From an uncultured Bacteroidales bacterium (GTDB lineage: Bacteria; Bacteroidota; Bacteroidia; Bacteroidales; Paludibacteraceae): 6,345 nucleotides of DNA. The notes below the pieces were generated by a model. That model saw only the letters and a list, made by a program, of their open reading frames with translations. It had not been told where the DNA came from and did no database searches. A program made the position numbers and the translations under genes. Below, piece after piece: positions 5,834 through 6,345 of the stretch. The stretch lies in contig CALCGX010000106.1 of assembly GCA_937901225.1 (NCBI GenBank), forward strand, positions 1 to 6,345, written 5' to 3'. How positions within the stretch are numbered: position 1 is the first letter of the stretch; each line of letters begins with the position of its first letter.

Positions 5834-5898
5834 CTACGGGCTTCGCGACCACTTCGCGACCACTGTAGCACATCGGTGGCTGAGATGTACCACATCTC
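5834..5898. repeat. Intergenic hairpins related to the VapE-gene array
   Basis: CTTCGCGACCA occurs twice in tandem (5841-5851, 5852-5862), followed by CTGTAG (5863-5868), the same linker core as in the array. GAGATGT/ACC/ACATCTC (5882-5898) is a perfect 7-bp stem with a 3-nt loop. ATCGGTGGCTGAGAT (5872-5886) resembles the ATCG...CTGTAGAT unit plan. This suggests the palindromic family also sits outside the reading frame. Confidence 0.55.
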
Positions 5899-5968
5899 TA
5901 AACACTAAACTCTAAACACTCAACTCTAAACACTCAACTCTAAACACTAAACACTAAACACTAAACTA
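5899..5968 (+). repeat. Heptamer tandem repeat (about ten copies of TAAACAC / TAAACTC / TCAACTC)
   Basis: Ten consecutive 7-nt units fill the stretch. The first eight alternate mainly as 14-nt pairs (TAAACAC with TAAACTC or TCAACTC), and the last unit reads TAAACTA. It ends 2 nt before the ATG of the next gene, so it occupies the whole proximal leader. Similar heptamer runs are familiar from Bacteroidales intergenic DNA. Confidence 0.9.
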
Positions 5969-5970
5969 AT

Positions 5971-6240
5971 ATGCAAGTATCCTTTCAATCCCCAGTAGCG
6001 GGTCTCATTGGCAAATTGGAGTACAATAGCAAGTTTTACATCCGCAAGATTCATGGTAAATACATCTTGCAGCGTTGTCCTAATCGCCAGAATCATATTC
6101 CCACACCCCACGAGAAAGCCAATCAACAGCGATTTATTCAGCAGTATAGGCGGGTGCGCCGTGGTGTAGAGTGTAAGGAGAGAAGGCGATTAGGCGATGG
6201 GCGAGGTAGCAGTTTAGAGATTAAAGGCAAGGAGATATGA
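5971..6240 (+). CDS. Small protein of unknown function, diverged relative of the 5492-5833 product
   Basis: The 89-residue protein aligns with the upstream small protein over its first 55 or so residues: VSFQSPVAGLIGKL against VTFMDGIATISGKL, a GK in the middle (HGKYI against SGKTI), and IPTPHEKANQQRF against KPTPAELNHRNRF. Beyond that the two differ. This one ends in a basic, low-complexity tail (VRRGVECKERRRLGDGRG...) and lacks the LTLRQFIFQQL end, so its C-terminus may be decayed or replaced. No signal peptide or membrane segment is visible. The ATG lies 2 nt after a heptamer tandem repeat and has no Shine-Dalgarno. Its TGA overlaps the next ATG (ATGA). Function unknown; the shared motif pattern makes a real gene likely. 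Confidence 0.7.
   Translation: MQVSFQSPVAGLIGKLEYNSKFYIRKIHGKYILQRCPNRQNHIPTPHEKANQQRFIQQYRRVRRGVECKERRRLGDGRGSSLEIKGKEI
6229..6234 (+). promoter_or_regulatory. Shine-Dalgarno-like site (AAGGAG) before the last gene
   Basis: AAGGAG lies only 2 nt before the ATG at 6237. Such a site is unusual in this window, where the other starts have A/T-rich leaders. With the ATGA overlap it supports the start at 6237, though the spacing is short. Confidence 0.45.
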
Positions 6241-6345
6241 CAGATCAAGCACGAAGAAATAAGGCAATACGAAAATGCTTCTATGAACAGTTAGGCAAAG
6301 GAATGCCTGTGATGGAATTATATGTAATGATTGGAAAACAGTTCT
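6237..6345 (+). CDS. Small protein, possibly helix-turn-helix, N-terminal part (runs off the right edge)
   Basis: The 36 visible residues start MTDQARRNKAIRKCFYEQL and continue GKGMPVMELYVMIGKQF. The pattern (basic helix, FY, G-x-P-x-M-E-x-Y, then IGKQF) resembles short Bacteroidetes proteins with a helix-turn-helix-like fold in which residues from MELY onward start the HTH. The rest is outside the window, so this is tentative. The ATG overlaps the TGA of the preceding gene by 4 bp (ATGA), which indicates coupled translation and one operon with the small proteins. Confidence 0.6.
   Translation, partial: MTDQARRNKAIRKCFYEQLGKGMPVMELYVMIGKQF

Overview
The window looks like chromosome from a Bacteroidales-type member of the Bacteroidota. 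The evidence is a Bacteroidetes-style promoter (TTTG, 20 nt, TAnnTTTG), A/T-rich start regions with almost no Shine-Dalgarno sequence, a GH20 hexosaminidase lipoprotein, and a VapE/DUF3874-type P-loop protein of a kind common in that group. No rRNA, tRNA, CRISPR array, transposase or integrase is visible.

Left part (1-2919, minus strand): a surface-polysaccharide or glycan locus, read right to left. A family 2 glycosyltransferase (2083-2919) is coupled by an ATGA overlap to a 561-residue fusion of a NodB-type polysaccharide deacetylase and a second, C-terminally shortened family 2 glycosyltransferase (401-2086). The fusion's last codons run 56 bp into the start of a GH20 beta-N-acetylhexosaminidase lipoprotein (1-456, leaves the window). 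The fusion point and this overlap suggest that the very AT-rich GT2 segment (about 455-1170) was joined in by recombination, or that the contig is misassembled there.

Middle (2920-3187): a divergent intergenic region with a good promoter for the glycosyltransferase operon, a 7-3-7 dyad over its -33 element, and a possible -7 element for the rightward genes.

Right part (3188-6345, plus strand): a small accessory cassette. It encodes an XRE-type regulator, a VapE-like P-loop ATPase, two diverged small proteins of one family (5492-5833 and 5971-6240), and the start of a further small protein coupled by ATGA overlap. 

The most striking feature is inside the VapE-like gene. Two in-frame insertions (about 3688-3875 and 4090-4441) consist of small DNA hairpins. 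The stems differ in sequence but stay perfectly complementary, the loops are usually 3 nt, and the hairpins are joined by a recurring CTGTAGATCG or CTGTC-type linker. The right arms carry the linker in the opposite orientation. They resemble in principle the in-frame palindromic elements of Rickettsia or REP/BIME elements, but I do not recognise this family. Related pieces lie between the two small genes (5834-5898), next to a heptamer tandem repeat (5899-5968) that ends just before the second small gene.
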